A stretch of DNA of 64,000 bases from Mycolicibacterium fallax. Its GTDB lineage: Bacteria > Actinomycetota > Actinomycetes > Mycobacteriales > Mycobacteriaceae. Position numbers and translations under genes: made by a program. Shown in pieces: positions 37,296 to 45,229 of this stretch (position 1 is its first letter; each line of letters starts with the position of its first letter). The DNA lies in assembly GCF_010726955.1 (NCBI RefSeq), contig NZ_AP022603.1, positions 1,798,001-1,862,000 on the forward strand, read 5' to 3'. The notes under the pieces were generated by a model that was not told the origin of the DNA, ran no database searches, and worked only from the letters and a program-made list of their open reading frames with translations.

Positions 37296-37699
37296 ATAGT
37301 TGGGAATCCGAGATGATACCGCCGGGGCGTGAGGGGCGTGAGGGGCTGGATGCGGCGGTGGCGTTGTTTCACGGCCTGTCGGACCCGACCCGGCTGGCGA
37401 TCACCCGTCGGCTCGCCCACGGAGAGGCCCGCGTGGTGGACCTGACCCGGCAGCTGGGGTTGCCGCAGTCCACCATCTCCTCGCATCTGGCCTGCCTGCG
37501 TGACTGCGGTCTGGTGGTCGGCCGGGCGCAAGGCCGCCAGATGTTCTACAGCCTCACCCGCCCCGAGCTGATGGACCTGTTCGCCGCCGCCGAGACGCTG
37601 TTGGCCGCTACCGGTAACGCGGTGGCGCTGTGCCCGAATTACGGCACCACACCCAGTACGAAGCGTGCTGACTCGACCGGAAAGGCGGCGTCGCGATGA
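37286..37699 (+). CDS. cmtR: ArsR/SmtB family metal sensor, CmtR-like
   Basis: 137 aa. Winged helix with LFHGLSDPTRLAITRRLAHGE and the recognition helix STISSHLACLRDCGLVVGRAQGR. The ACLRDCG pair of Cys corresponds to Cys57 and Cys61 of M. tuberculosis CmtR (SCLRGCG), and a third Cys in VALCPNYG to Cys102, the Cd(II)/Pb(II) site. Its stop overlaps the start of the P-type ATPase, the same arrangement of sensor and pump function as CmtR with CtpG. Symbol is by analogy. Confidence 0.85.
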   Translation: MPMNSWESEMIPPGREGREGLDAAVALFHGLSDPTRLAITRRLAHGEARVVDLTRQLGLPQSTISSHLACLRDCGLVVGRAQGRQMFYSLTRPELMDLFAAAETLLAATGNAVALCPNYGTTPSTKRADSTGKAASR

Positions 37700-39660
37700 G
37701 CGACGCGTGCGGCTGCGGAAACGATGAACCCCGCACCGGCGAGGACGGCGGGGAGCACGAACCCGAGCGGCTGTGGGAGATCACCGAACTGCGCGCTGCT
37801 GCCGCCTCGGGGGTGCTGCTGGCGGCCGGGTTGATCATCGGATGGGTTGGCGGACCACACACGGTCAAGCTGGTGCTCGAGTGGTTGGCCCTGCTGATCG
37901 GCGCCTACACATTCGTTCCCTCGACGCTCAAGCGGCTGGCCAAGGGCCAGATCGGGGTCGGCACGCTGATGACCATCGCCGCGGTCGGCGCGGTGATTCT
38001 GGGCGAGGTGGGCGAGGCCGCGATGCTGGCCTTCCTGTTCTCCATCAGTGAGGGCCTGGAGGAATACGCCCTGGCCCGCACCCGCCGCGGTCTGCGCGCC
38101 CTGCTGTCCTTGGTGCCCGATGAGGCCACCGTGCTGCGCGACGGCACCGAAATCGTTGTCGCCCCAACCGAATTGCGGGTCGGTGACCGGATTCTGGTCA
38201 AGCCCGGTGAGCGCGTCGCCACTGACGGCACTATCGTGTCGGGCCGCACTGCCCTGGATGTCTCGGCGATCACTGGCGAGTCGATGCCGGTGGAGGCCGG
38301 ACCCGGTGACGAGGTGTTCGCCGGGTCGATCAACGGCACCGGGGTGCTGACCGTCGAGGTGACTGCCGGCGCCGAGGACAACTCCCTGGCCCGCATCGTT
38401 CGCATCGTCGAGGCCGAACAGTCCCGCAAGGGCGCCAGCCAGCGGCTGGCCGACCGCATCGCCAAACCGCTGGTGCCCGGCATCATGGTCGCCGCGGCGC
38501 TGATCGCCGGGATCGGGAGCCTGCTCGGTGATCCGTTGGTGTGGATCGAACGCGCCCTGGTGGTGCTGGTCGCCGCCTCACCGTGCGCGCTGGCGATCTC
38601 GGTGCCGGTCACCGTGGTGGCCGCGATCGGCGCGGCCAGCAAGCTTGGTGTCCTGGTCAAGGGCGGGGCGGCGCTGGAAGCCCTGGGCGCGGTGCGAACT
38701 GTGGCTCTGGACAAGACCGGCACCCTGACCGCCAACCGTCCCACCGTCATCGAGGTGGCCACCACCAACGGCGCCACCCGCGAGCACGTGCTGGCGACGG
38801 CGGCAGCGTTGGAGGCCCGCAGCGAACATCCCCTGGCCGCGGCGATCATGGCCGCCGCCGGCCCCGTCTCCCCGGCCGAGGATGTGGAGGCCGTCACCGG
38901 CGCCGGGCTGACCGGTCACCGCGACGGGCGTCGGCTTCGGCTGGGGCGGCCCGGGTGGCTGGATGCGGGCCCGCTGGCCGAGCAGGTGGCGGCCATGCAG
39001 GCCGCCGGGGCGACCGCAGTCCTCGTCGAAGACAACCACCAGCTCATCGGGGCGATCGCGGTCCGTGACGAACTGCGGCCCGAAGCCCGCCAGGTCGTCG
39101 AGGACTTGCGGCGCAGCGGCTACCGGGTCGCGATGCTCACCGGTGACAACACCGCCACCGCTGAGGCCCTCGCGCGGGAGGTGGGCATCGATACGGTGCA
39201 TGCCGATCTGCGTCCCGAAGGCAAAGCCGAGCTGATTGGTCAACTGCGCCAACACCAGTCGACGGCGATGGTCGGCGACGGCGTCAACGACGCCCCCGCG
39301 CTGGCGACCGCCGATCTCGGCGTCGCGATGGGTGCGATGGGCACCGACGTGGCCATCGAAACCGCCGACGTCGCCCTCATGGGCGAAGACCTGCGCCACC
39401 TCACCCAGGCCCTGGCCCATGCCCGCCGGGCCCGGCGGATCATGCTGCAAAACGTCGGCCTATCGCTGGGATTGATCGCGGTACTCATTCCCCTGGCGCT
39501 GTCTGGCGTGTTGGGTTTGGCTGCCGTTGTCGCGGTGCACGAACTCGCCGAAATCGTCGTCATCGCCAATGGTGTCCGTGCCGGACGCACCAAGCAACTG
39601 GCCATCACCACAGCGCCCGAACCCACTGTCACGCCGGCGATACCAGCGGCCACCCGGTAA
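37696..39660 (+). CDS. Heavy-metal P1B-type ATPase, CtpG-like
   Basis: 654 aa. Phosphorylation site DKTGTLT (D339), actuator TGES, nucleotide site SEHPL, hinge GDGVNDAPA. The membrane metal motif is SPC (295-297) rather than CPC, and the last helices contain HELAEIVVIANG, features linked to the P1B-4-like group. No N-terminal metal-binding domain, only a short MSDACGCG stretch. Exports divalent metals, probably Cd/Pb/Co or Zn, and is controlled by the overlapping sensor gene. Confidence 0.9.
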   Translation: MSDACGCGNDEPRTGEDGGEHEPERLWEITELRAAAASGVLLAAGLIIGWVGGPHTVKLVLEWLALLIGAYTFVPSTLKRLAKGQIGVGTLMTIAAVGAVILGEVGEAAMLAFLFSISEGLEEYALARTRRGLRALLSLVPDEATVLRDGTEIVVAPTELRVGDRILVKPGERVATDGTIVSGRTALDVSAITGESMPVEAGPGDEVFAGSINGTGVLTVEVTAGAEDNSLARIVRIVEAEQSRKGASQRLADRIAKPLVPGIMVAAALIAGIGSLLGDPLVWIERALVVLVAASPCALAISVPVTVVAAIGAASKLGVLVKGGAALEALGAVRTVALDKTGTLTANRPTVIEVATTNGATREHVLATAAALEARSEHPLAAAIMAAAGPVSPAEDVEAVTGAGLTGHRDGRRLRLGRPGWLDAGPLAEQVAAMQAAGATAVLVEDNHQLIGAIAVRDELRPEARQVVEDLRRSGYRVAMLTGDNTATAEALAREVGIDTVHADLRPEGKAELIGQLRQHQSTAMVGDGVNDAPALATADLGVAMGAMGTDVAIETADVALMGEDLRHLTQALAHARRARRIMLQNVGLSLGLIAVLIPLALSGVLGLAAVVAVHELAEIVVIANGVRAGRTKQLAITTAPEPTVTPAIPAATR

Positions 39661-39761
39661 TGAGCTTGCCGGGGCGCGTCAGCCGGGGACAGATTTCGGT
39701 GTGTACTGGTATTTCCGTTTAGGTAAGCCGATCTGAGTTGGCTCCGACCGGAAACGGGTTG

Positions 39762-40205
39762 TCATTCGTGGGGCTGTGCCTGATGGTCGGCGGTGAGTCG
39801 GTGGGCGAGTTCATCGACGCGGGTGGCGATGTCGTCGCGGATCAGCCGCATTCGGTCGATGCCCTCGATGCCGCGCAGTGAGGGTTCTTCGGTGTCCCAG
39901 ATTTCGACCGGTGTGCGGCCGGCAGGTCGATCGAGTTGTGCTTGGGTGCCGAGGATCACGATGAGGTCGGCGGCGGCGATGAGGGTGTCGTCGAGTTGGG
40001 TCGGTTGGTGTCCGCTGATGTCGATGCCGAGTTCGGCGAGCACTTGCGCGGAAAGGGTGTTGACGCTGGTTTTGGCGTGGGTGCCTGCGGAGGTGGCGGC
40101 GATCCGCTCTGCGGCGGTGTGCCGCATGAGCCCTTGGGCCATCACGGATTTGCCGGAGTTGCTGACGCAGATAAACAGCACTGTCGGTGTGCTCGGTTCG
40201 CTCAT
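39762..40205 (-). CDS. arsC: Arsenate reductase (mycothiol/LMW-phosphatase type)
   Basis: 147 aa. P-loop FICVSNSGKSVMAQGLM: catalytic Cys followed by x5-Lys-Ser, the Lys variant seen in actinobacterial arsenate:mycothiol transferases. AGTHAKTSVN and GIDISGHQPTQLD follow. It reduces arsenate to arsenite via mycothiol. Last gene of the ars operon, 24 bp after the GNAT gene. A fragment of a second copy is at 36467. The 100 bp before 39762 (toward the ATPase) hold no gene; ATTTCCGT and ACCGGAAA form a weak inverted repeat. Confidence 0.88.
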   Translation of the reverse strand: MSEPSTPTVLFICVSNSGKSVMAQGLMRHTAAERIAATSAGTHAKTSVNTLSAQVLAELGIDISGHQPTQLDDTLIAAADLIVILGTQAQLDRPAGRTPVEIWDTEEPSLRGIEGIDRMRLIRDDIATRVDELAHRLTADHQAQPHE

Positions 40206-40229
40206 GTGGGGCTGTCCTGGAGTTGGGGG

Positions 40230-40736
40230 TTAGAGGCCGGTGCGGGTGCTGCGGCGTTCGAGAAGCAGGACGTCGCGCCAGCGGCCGTGGTGTTGGCCGA
40301 GGCGCTGTTGAGTGCCGACGATGCGGAATCCCGCGTTGTGGTGCAGGGCCAGGCTGGCGGTGTTCTCGGGGAAGATCCCGCATTGCAGGGTCCAGATCCC
40401 GGCGGTCTCGGTGGAGGTGATCAAGGTGTCGAGCAGGTGCGTGCCCAGGTGTTGCCGGCGAGCCGCAGCACTGATGTAGACGCTGTGCTCGATGACGCCG
40501 GCGTAGACGCAGCGCGAGGAGATCGGCGCGGCGGCAACCCATCCCGCCACGTGTCCGCCCTGATCGAGGGCCACGTGGCGGTGGGCGGGCAGGTGTTCGG
40601 TGTCGAAACTGGCCCAGTCGCCGGCGGTCGTGGCGAAGGTGGCATGGCCATCGTCGATGCCTTGCTGGTAGATCGCGAGCACATCCTGGGCGTGCTCGGC
40701 GGTCATCGCCACGATCCGAGGCGGGCCTGCGCTCAT
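40230..40736 (-). CDS. GNAT N-acetyltransferase, ArsN-like
   Basis: 168 aa from the ATG at 40736, overlapping the stop of the preceding arsC gene. GNAT acetyl-CoA loop region ISAAARRQHLGTHLLDTL, and the opening AMTAEHAQDVLAIYQQGI resembles the phosphinothricin acetyltransferase family, of which ArsN1 detoxifies the arsenical antibiotic arsinothricin. Placement between two arsC genes supports an ArsN role, but substrate is inferred. Confidence 0.82.
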   Translation of the reverse strand: MSAGPPRIVAMTAEHAQDVLAIYQQGIDDGHATFATTAGDWASFDTEHLPAHRHVALDQGGHVAGWVAAAPISSRCVYAGVIEHSVYISAAARRQHLGTHLLDTLITSTETAGIWTLQCGIFPENTASLALHHNAGFRIVGTQQRLGQHHGRWRDVLLLERRSTRTGL

Positions 40737-41395
40737 CCGATGGGGACGTTGAGTTCGGCTAGCAGGGTGCGCACGCGTTGTTCGATGAGGTCGCGGATGG
40801 GCCGCACGGTCTCGACCCCTTGGCCGGCGGGGTCGGGCAGTTCCCAGTTCTCGTAACGCTTTCCGGGGAAGATGGGGCAGGCGTCCCCGCAACCCATGGT
40901 GATCACGACGTCAGCGGCTTGCACGATTTCGTCGGTCCAGGGCTTGGGGAATTCGCCGGTGATGTCGATGTCGACTTCAGCCATCGCCGCGATGGCGGCG
41001 GGGTTGATCTCGTTGCCGGGCTCCGAACCGCCCGACCAGGCCAGCGCCTGCTCACCGGCGAGGTGGGTGAAGTAGCCTAAAGCCATTTGGGAGCGGCCGG
41101 CGTTGTGGGTGCATAAGAACAGCACGGTGGGTTTGCCGTCGCTGATTTTGCCTTCCACGCGGGCCAGGGCGTACAGCCGTTGGCGGGCGAACCGTTCGGC
41201 CAGCAGTGGCAGGAACCGGGCGATGGTGGCCCGCCCGGCGAACTGGTCGTAGGACGACTCGAGGAATCGCTGGATGGTTTCGGTGCCGAAACTGTCGGCG
41301 AATTCGGTCTGCAGCCGGGTGGCTGCGGTGCGCAGCGCGAGTTGCTGATCGATGGAAAGGTCGCGGGTCGTGTGGGTGACGGGACTCTCGGTCAT
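40733..41395 (-). CDS. arsC: Arsenate reductase with N-terminal helical domain
   Basis: 220 aa. Residues about 1-85 form a helical domain (DQQLALRTAATRLQTEF, RFLESSYDQF) found in front of many actinobacterial ArsC proteins; the C-terminal LMW-phosphatase domain has the P-loop FLCTHNAGRSQMALGYF and the resolving region MGCGDACPIFPG with further Cys, as in thioredoxin-linked ArsC. Overlaps acr3 by 4 bp upstream and the GNAT gene by 4 bp downstream. Confidence 0.92.
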   Translation of the reverse strand: MTESPVTHTTRDLSIDQQLALRTAATRLQTEFADSFGTETIQRFLESSYDQFAGRATIARFLPLLAERFARQRLYALARVEGKISDGKPTVLFLCTHNAGRSQMALGYFTHLAGEQALAWSGGSEPGNEINPAAIAAMAEVDIDITGEFPKPWTDEIVQAADVVITMGCGDACPIFPGKRYENWELPDPAGQGVETVRPIRDLIEQRVRTLLAELNVPIG

Positions 41396-42507
41396 CGGTG
41401 GGCTCCAGGCTCGGCAGTGGGCAACACGGGATCAACGGTGGGTGTTGTGGTGGGGGCGAAGCGTTTTCGCAGCGCCAGGGAGACGTAGACCAGTGCCACC
41501 AGGACGGGGACTTCGATCAGGGGGCCGACGACGCCGGCCAGGGCTTGCCCGGAGGTCGCGCCGTAGGTGGCGATCGCCACAGCGATCGCCAGCTCGAAGT
41601 TGTTGCCCGCCGCGGTAAACGCCAGCGTGGTGGTCCGCTCGTAGCCCAGCCCGAGAGCGGCGCCCAGTGCGTAGCCGCCACCCCACATGATCGCGAAGTA
41701 GGCCAACAGGGGCAGCGCGATGCGGGCCACGTCGAAGGGATGGGTGGTGATCTGTTCACCTTGGAGCGCGAAGAGGATCACGATGGTGAACAGCAGCCCG
41801 TAGAGGGCCCACGGCCCGATGCGGGGCAGGAATTTCGACTCGTACCAGTCGCGGCCCTTGGTGGCTTCCCCGAGGCGCCGTGAGAGGTAACCGGCGGCCA
41901 GGGGGACGCCCAGGAAAATGAGCACCGATTTCGCGATCTGCCACGGCGAGGTGTCGATGGTGGTCTGTTCCAGTCCCAGCCAGCCGGGCAGCACCGCGAG
42001 GTAGAACCAGCCCAGCACGGCGAACATCACCACCTGGAAGATGGAGTTCAGCGCCACCAGCACGGCGGCGGCTTCGCGGTCACCACAGGCCAGGTCGTTC
42101 CAGATGATGACCATGGCGATGCAGCGGGCCAGCCCGACGATTATCAGCCCGGTGCGGTATTCGGGCAGATCCGGCAGCAGCAGCCACGCCAGGGCGAACA
42201 TCAACGCCGGCCCGAACACCCAGTTGAGCACCAGCGAGGAGATCAGCAGTTTGCGGTCACCGGTGACGGTGTCGAGACGGTCGTAGCGCACCTTGGCCAG
42301 CACCGGATACATCATGATCAGCAGGCCCAGAGCGATCGGCAGCGAAACCCCGTCGATGGCAACACTTTCCAGAGCTGTGTTCAATCCGGGGATCGCGCGG
42401 CCCAGCAGCAGCCCGGCGAGCATCGCCGCACCGATCCAGACCGGCAGAAACCTGTCCAGGGTGGAGAGCTTGCCGACGACCGCCGGCGGTGTCGCGGTGT
42501 CGGTCAT
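41392..42507 (-). CDS. acr3: Arsenite efflux transporter Acr3
   Basis: 371 aa with about ten membrane helices. Acr3 signatures: GLARCIAMVIIWNDLACGD, where the Cys is the conserved helix-4 arsenite residue, and FTAAGNNFELAIAVAIATYG with the essential acidic residue. Exports arsenite across the membrane by the membrane potential. Translationally coupled to arsR upstream and arsC downstream. Confidence 0.95.
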   Translation of the reverse strand: MTDTATPPAVVGKLSTLDRFLPVWIGAAMLAGLLLGRAIPGLNTALESVAIDGVSLPIALGLLIMMYPVLAKVRYDRLDTVTGDRKLLISSLVLNWVFGPALMFALAWLLLPDLPEYRTGLIIVGLARCIAMVIIWNDLACGDREAAAVLVALNSIFQVVMFAVLGWFYLAVLPGWLGLEQTTIDTSPWQIAKSVLIFLGVPLAAGYLSRRLGEATKGRDWYESKFLPRIGPWALYGLLFTIVILFALQGEQITTHPFDVARIALPLLAYFAIMWGGGYALGAALGLGYERTTTLAFTAAGNNFELAIAVAIATYGATSGQALAGVVGPLIEVPVLVALVYVSLALRKRFAPTTTPTVDPVLPTAEPGAHR

Positions 42508-42881
42508 GCCGGCACCCCCGCCGCGGTGTCGGCGGTGGTGGCGCCGAGCAGCACCGCCAGGCTGGCCAACGCATCGGGAACCACCGCGTAATACACCCAG
42601 GAGGCTCGCCGCTCCGAGGTCAGCAGCCCGGCATCGCGCAACACCTTGAGGTGATGGGAGACCGTCGGCTGGGAAACCTCCACCCCGACGGAGATGTCAC
42701 AGACACATGCCTGGCCGCCGGCGTGGCTGGCGATCGCCGAGAACAACAGCAGCCGCACCGGATCGGCCAGCGCTTTGAGTTTGACCGCCATATCCGCGGC
42801 GGTGGCCGCCGAAAGCGGCTCACTCAGCAACGCCCCAGGCGGGCAGCACTGCTGCTCCAACAGATCCCTCGATTTCGACAT
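42504..42881 (-). CDS. arsR: ArsR family arsenic-responsive repressor
   Basis: 125 aa from the ATG at 42881; an upstream start is possible but would place the operator inside the gene. Winged helix LKALADPVRLLLFSAIASH and VSQPTVSHHLKVLRDAGLL. Potential As(III) ligands are CVCD in the third helix and CC near the N-terminus (EQQCCPPG). First gene of the minus-strand ars operon; its stop overlaps acr3. Confidence 0.92.
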   Translation of the reverse strand: MSKSRDLLEQQCCPPGALLSEPLSAATAADMAVKLKALADPVRLLLFSAIASHAGGQACVCDISVGVEVSQPTVSHHLKVLRDAGLLTSERRASWVYYAVVPDALASLAVLLGATTADTAAGVPA

Positions 42882-42904
42882 GCATCGATATTGACAGGCA
42901 TCGA
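42873..42904 (-). promoter_or_regulatory. Predicted ArsR operator (two direct repeats)
   Basis: On the minus strand TCGATGCCTGTCAATA is followed at once by TCGATGCATGTCGAAA, two 16-bp direct repeats. The second covers the arsR ATG. Position over the start of the operon fits autorepression. Confidence 0.45.
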
Positions 42905-43055
42905 ATCTGAGGGCAAACGAACACCGGATGAACACTGCCTGGGAAAACCTTCTGGGTGAAGATCGTGTCGTATCTGTTCAGTTCCAGTGCCGGGGAGGAA
43001 TCCTTCGTGGCCTGCGACGCCTAGCGGCAGCCGCAGGGCGAGCACCTACTTAGGT

Positions 43056-43068
43056 TATTATCTAGTTA
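43056..43068 (+). promoter_or_regulatory. Leaderless promoter of the KmtR-like gene
   Basis: TATTAT at 43056-43061 is a good -10 box 7 bases before the ATG at 43068; there is no ribosome binding site. The surrounding TAGGTTAT and TAGTTAT form an AT-rich direct repeat (43051-43069) in otherwise GC-rich DNA and are the likely operator. Confidence 0.45.
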
Positions 43069-43463
43069 TGGATGCAGATAGTGAGGCTTCGCGTGGGCCG
43101 ATCGGCGAGGATCAGGCCGCGCTGATCGTCGAGGTGTTCCGGATGCTGTCGGATGCCACCCGCATCCAGCTGTTGTGGGCCCTGGTCGACGGGGAACGCT
43201 CGGTCAACGAGCTGGCCGAACACATCGACAAACCCGCACCGTCGGTGTCCCAGCATCTGGCCAAATTGCGGATGGCGCAGTTGGTCGGCACCCGACGCGC
43301 GGGCACCACGATCTTCTACAGCATCGACAACGAGCACGTCCGCCAGCTGGTCACCGACGCGGTGTTCAACGCCGAACACGCCGGCCCCGGTGTGCCCGAG
43401 CACCATCGCGACCACAACGTGGCCAGCTTCGAGGGGGCACGCCGCACCACCGGCCAGCACTGA
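43068..43463 (+). CDS. kmtR: ArsR/SmtB family Ni/Co sensor, KmtR-like
   Basis: 131 aa. Winged helix EVFRMLSDATRIQLLWAL and PAPSVSQHLAKLRMAQLV. The C-terminal segment NEHVRQLVTDAVFNAEHAGPG followed by EHHRDHN contains the Glu and His positions used for Ni(II)/Co(II) binding in M. tuberculosis KmtR; the resemblance is close along the whole length. It is 28 bp upstream of an MFS exporter gene that it probably controls. Divergent from arsR. Confidence 0.88.
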   Translation: MDADSEASRGPIGEDQAALIVEVFRMLSDATRIQLLWALVDGERSVNELAEHIDKPAPSVSQHLAKLRMAQLVGTRRAGTTIFYSIDNEHVRQLVTDAVFNAEHAGPGVPEHHRDHNVASFEGARRTTGQH

Positions 43464-43491
43464 TCCGCCATGCGCGATCGAAAGCCCTGAC

Positions 43492-44745
43492 ATGTTCGCG
43501 ATCCTCAAGAACCCCACCTTCGCCCGGCTGTTCGCCGCCCAAGTTGTGGCCCTGCTGGGCACCGGGTTGCTCACCGTCGCACTGGGACTGTTGGCCTACG
43601 ATCTGGCCGGCAGCCGCGCCGGCGCGGTATTGGGCACCGCGTTGGCGGTCAAGATGTTCGCCTATGTCGCGGTGGCTCCGGTCATTTCGGCAGTGACCTA
43701 CCGGGTATCGCGACGCATCCTGCTGATCGGCTCCAACATCGTGCGCGCCAGCATTGCGGTGCTGCTGCCGTTGGTTGGCCAGACCTGGCAGATCTACGTG
43801 TTGATCTTCGCCCTGCAGGCCGCCTCGGCCACCTTCACCCCGGCGTTCCAGTCGGTCATCCCCGCCGTACTGGTCGACGAAGACGACTACACCAAAGGTC
43901 TGTCGCTGTCGCGGCTGGCCTACGACCTCGAATCCCTGCTGAGCCCCGTCATCGCCGCCGCGCTGCTAGCAGTGATGGCCTACAACTACCTGTTCATCGG
44001 GACTGTCGCCGGGTTTGCGGTCTCGGCAGCCCTGGTGCTCACCACCACGCTGCCGGCGATCGCCGGCGATAAATCCAGTGAATCCTTTTGGCAGCGCACC
44101 ACTTCCGGTGCGCGAGTGATGTTGGACCGTCCCGTGCTGCGGGCCCTGCTGGCATTGAACATGGTCGTCGCGGCCGCCACCGGCTTGGTGATCGTCAACA
44201 CCGTCGTCTACGTCCACGACATGCTGGGCTCCACAAATACCGCGCTCGCGCTGCTGCTGGCCTGCTATGGCGGCGGCTCGATGGTCATCGCCGTCGCTTT
44301 GCCGCGGGTGCTGCACGCCATCGCCGACCGGTGGGTCATGCTCACCGGAGCAACCGTCATCCCCGTCGTCCTGGCCGCCACCGCCGGCCTGCTGGTCCTG
44401 CACCCCAGCCCCGCGGTCGGCTGGGCGGGCTTCATCACCGCCTGGATCTTGCTGGGCGCCGCCACCTCACTGATCAACACCCCCTCAGCGCGGCTACTGC
44501 GCTACCAATCCGCACCCGATGCGCTGCCCTCGGTGTTCACCGCCCAGTTCTCCCTGTCGCACGCCTGCTTCTTCCTCACCTACCTGCTGGCCGGATGGCT
44601 CGGTGTGGCGGTCGGCCAACCGGCCGCCGCCGCGACCCTGGCCGTCCTCGCCGCGTTCGCGGCGATCCTGGCGGCACGGATCTGGCCCGCCAAGCACGCC
44701 ACGATCAGCGACCCCCATCGAACGCCCGCGGCTGCCCACCGCTGA
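43492..44745 (+). CDS. MFS transporter, probable nickel/cobalt exporter
   Basis: 417 aa from the ATG at 43492 with about 12 hydrophobic segments. The opening FAILKNPTFARLFAAQVVALLGTGL and the body resemble the EntS/NreB-type branch of the major facilitator superfamily. No His-rich tail as in NreB; the C-terminus is SDPHRTPAAAHR. Placement after a KmtR-like sensor suggests export of Ni or Co (inference). Confidence 0.85.
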   Translation: MFAILKNPTFARLFAAQVVALLGTGLLTVALGLLAYDLAGSRAGAVLGTALAVKMFAYVAVAPVISAVTYRVSRRILLIGSNIVRASIAVLLPLVGQTWQIYVLIFALQAASATFTPAFQSVIPAVLVDEDDYTKGLSLSRLAYDLESLLSPVIAAALLAVMAYNYLFIGTVAGFAVSAALVLTTTLPAIAGDKSSESFWQRTTSGARVMLDRPVLRALLALNMVVAAATGLVIVNTVVYVHDMLGSTNTALALLLACYGGGSMVIAVALPRVLHAIADRWVMLTGATVIPVVLAATAGLLVLHPSPAVGWAGFITAWILLGAATSLINTPSARLLRYQSAPDALPSVFTAQFSLSHACFFLTYLLAGWLGVAVGQPAAAATLAVLAAFAAILAARIWPAKHATISDPHRTPAAAHR

Positions 44746-44824
44746 CGAGCACCGCCCAGTAGCCCGGTGAGAGCGGCGAGTCCAGTCCTGCAGCAGTCCG
44801 GTGAAGGGGGTGCCCGGTGGCTGG

Positions 44825-45229
44825 TCAGGTTGCCGCGGCCAGGCGTTCCAGCTCGCCTTGGAGGGCGGCGATGACGGTGTCGCGTTGGCGCAGTAGGGTT
44901 CTCAGGTCGGCGATCTGGGTGTCTTTGGCGGTCAGCCGGGTCCTCAGCGCGGCGATGATGCTCGATTCGGGTCCGGCGCCAGAACGTGGTGGGTGCGCCT
45001 CGGTGACCGCTTCCAGTGGTTGATGGGCCCGGATCATGGCCAGCAGCTCGGGGCGGCGGTAGATGCTGTTGCGGCCCACTCCGGCGCGCTGTGCCACGCT
45101 GCTGGCGGTGATGGCGGCGTTCTCGCGGCGCATCTCCTTGAGCGCTTTGCGGACCCGTTTGTCCACGGAGTCACGCCGGGTTTGGGTGTGGGCGGCCAGG
45201 GCGGCCAGCGAGGCTTGGGTGGCGGTCAC
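44825..45229 (-). CDS. Tn554 TnpC-like protein (DUF6262 type)
   Basis: 134 aa from a GTG that overlaps the stop of the large recombinase gene. N-terminal helix-turn-helix-like part (KRVRKALKEMRRENAAITAS, VAQRAGVGRNSIYRRPELL) and a C-terminal coiled coil (RLTAKDTQIADLRTLLRQRD). Length and order match TnpC of Tn554, an accessory factor affecting transposition orientation and frequency. Last gene of the recombination module. Confidence 0.82.
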   Translation of the reverse strand: MTATQASLAALAAHTQTRRDSVDKRVRKALKEMRRENAAITASSVAQRAGVGRNSIYRRPELLAMIRAHQPLEAVTEAHPPRSGAGPESSIIAALRTRLTAKDTQIADLRTLLRQRDTVIAALQGELERLAAAT

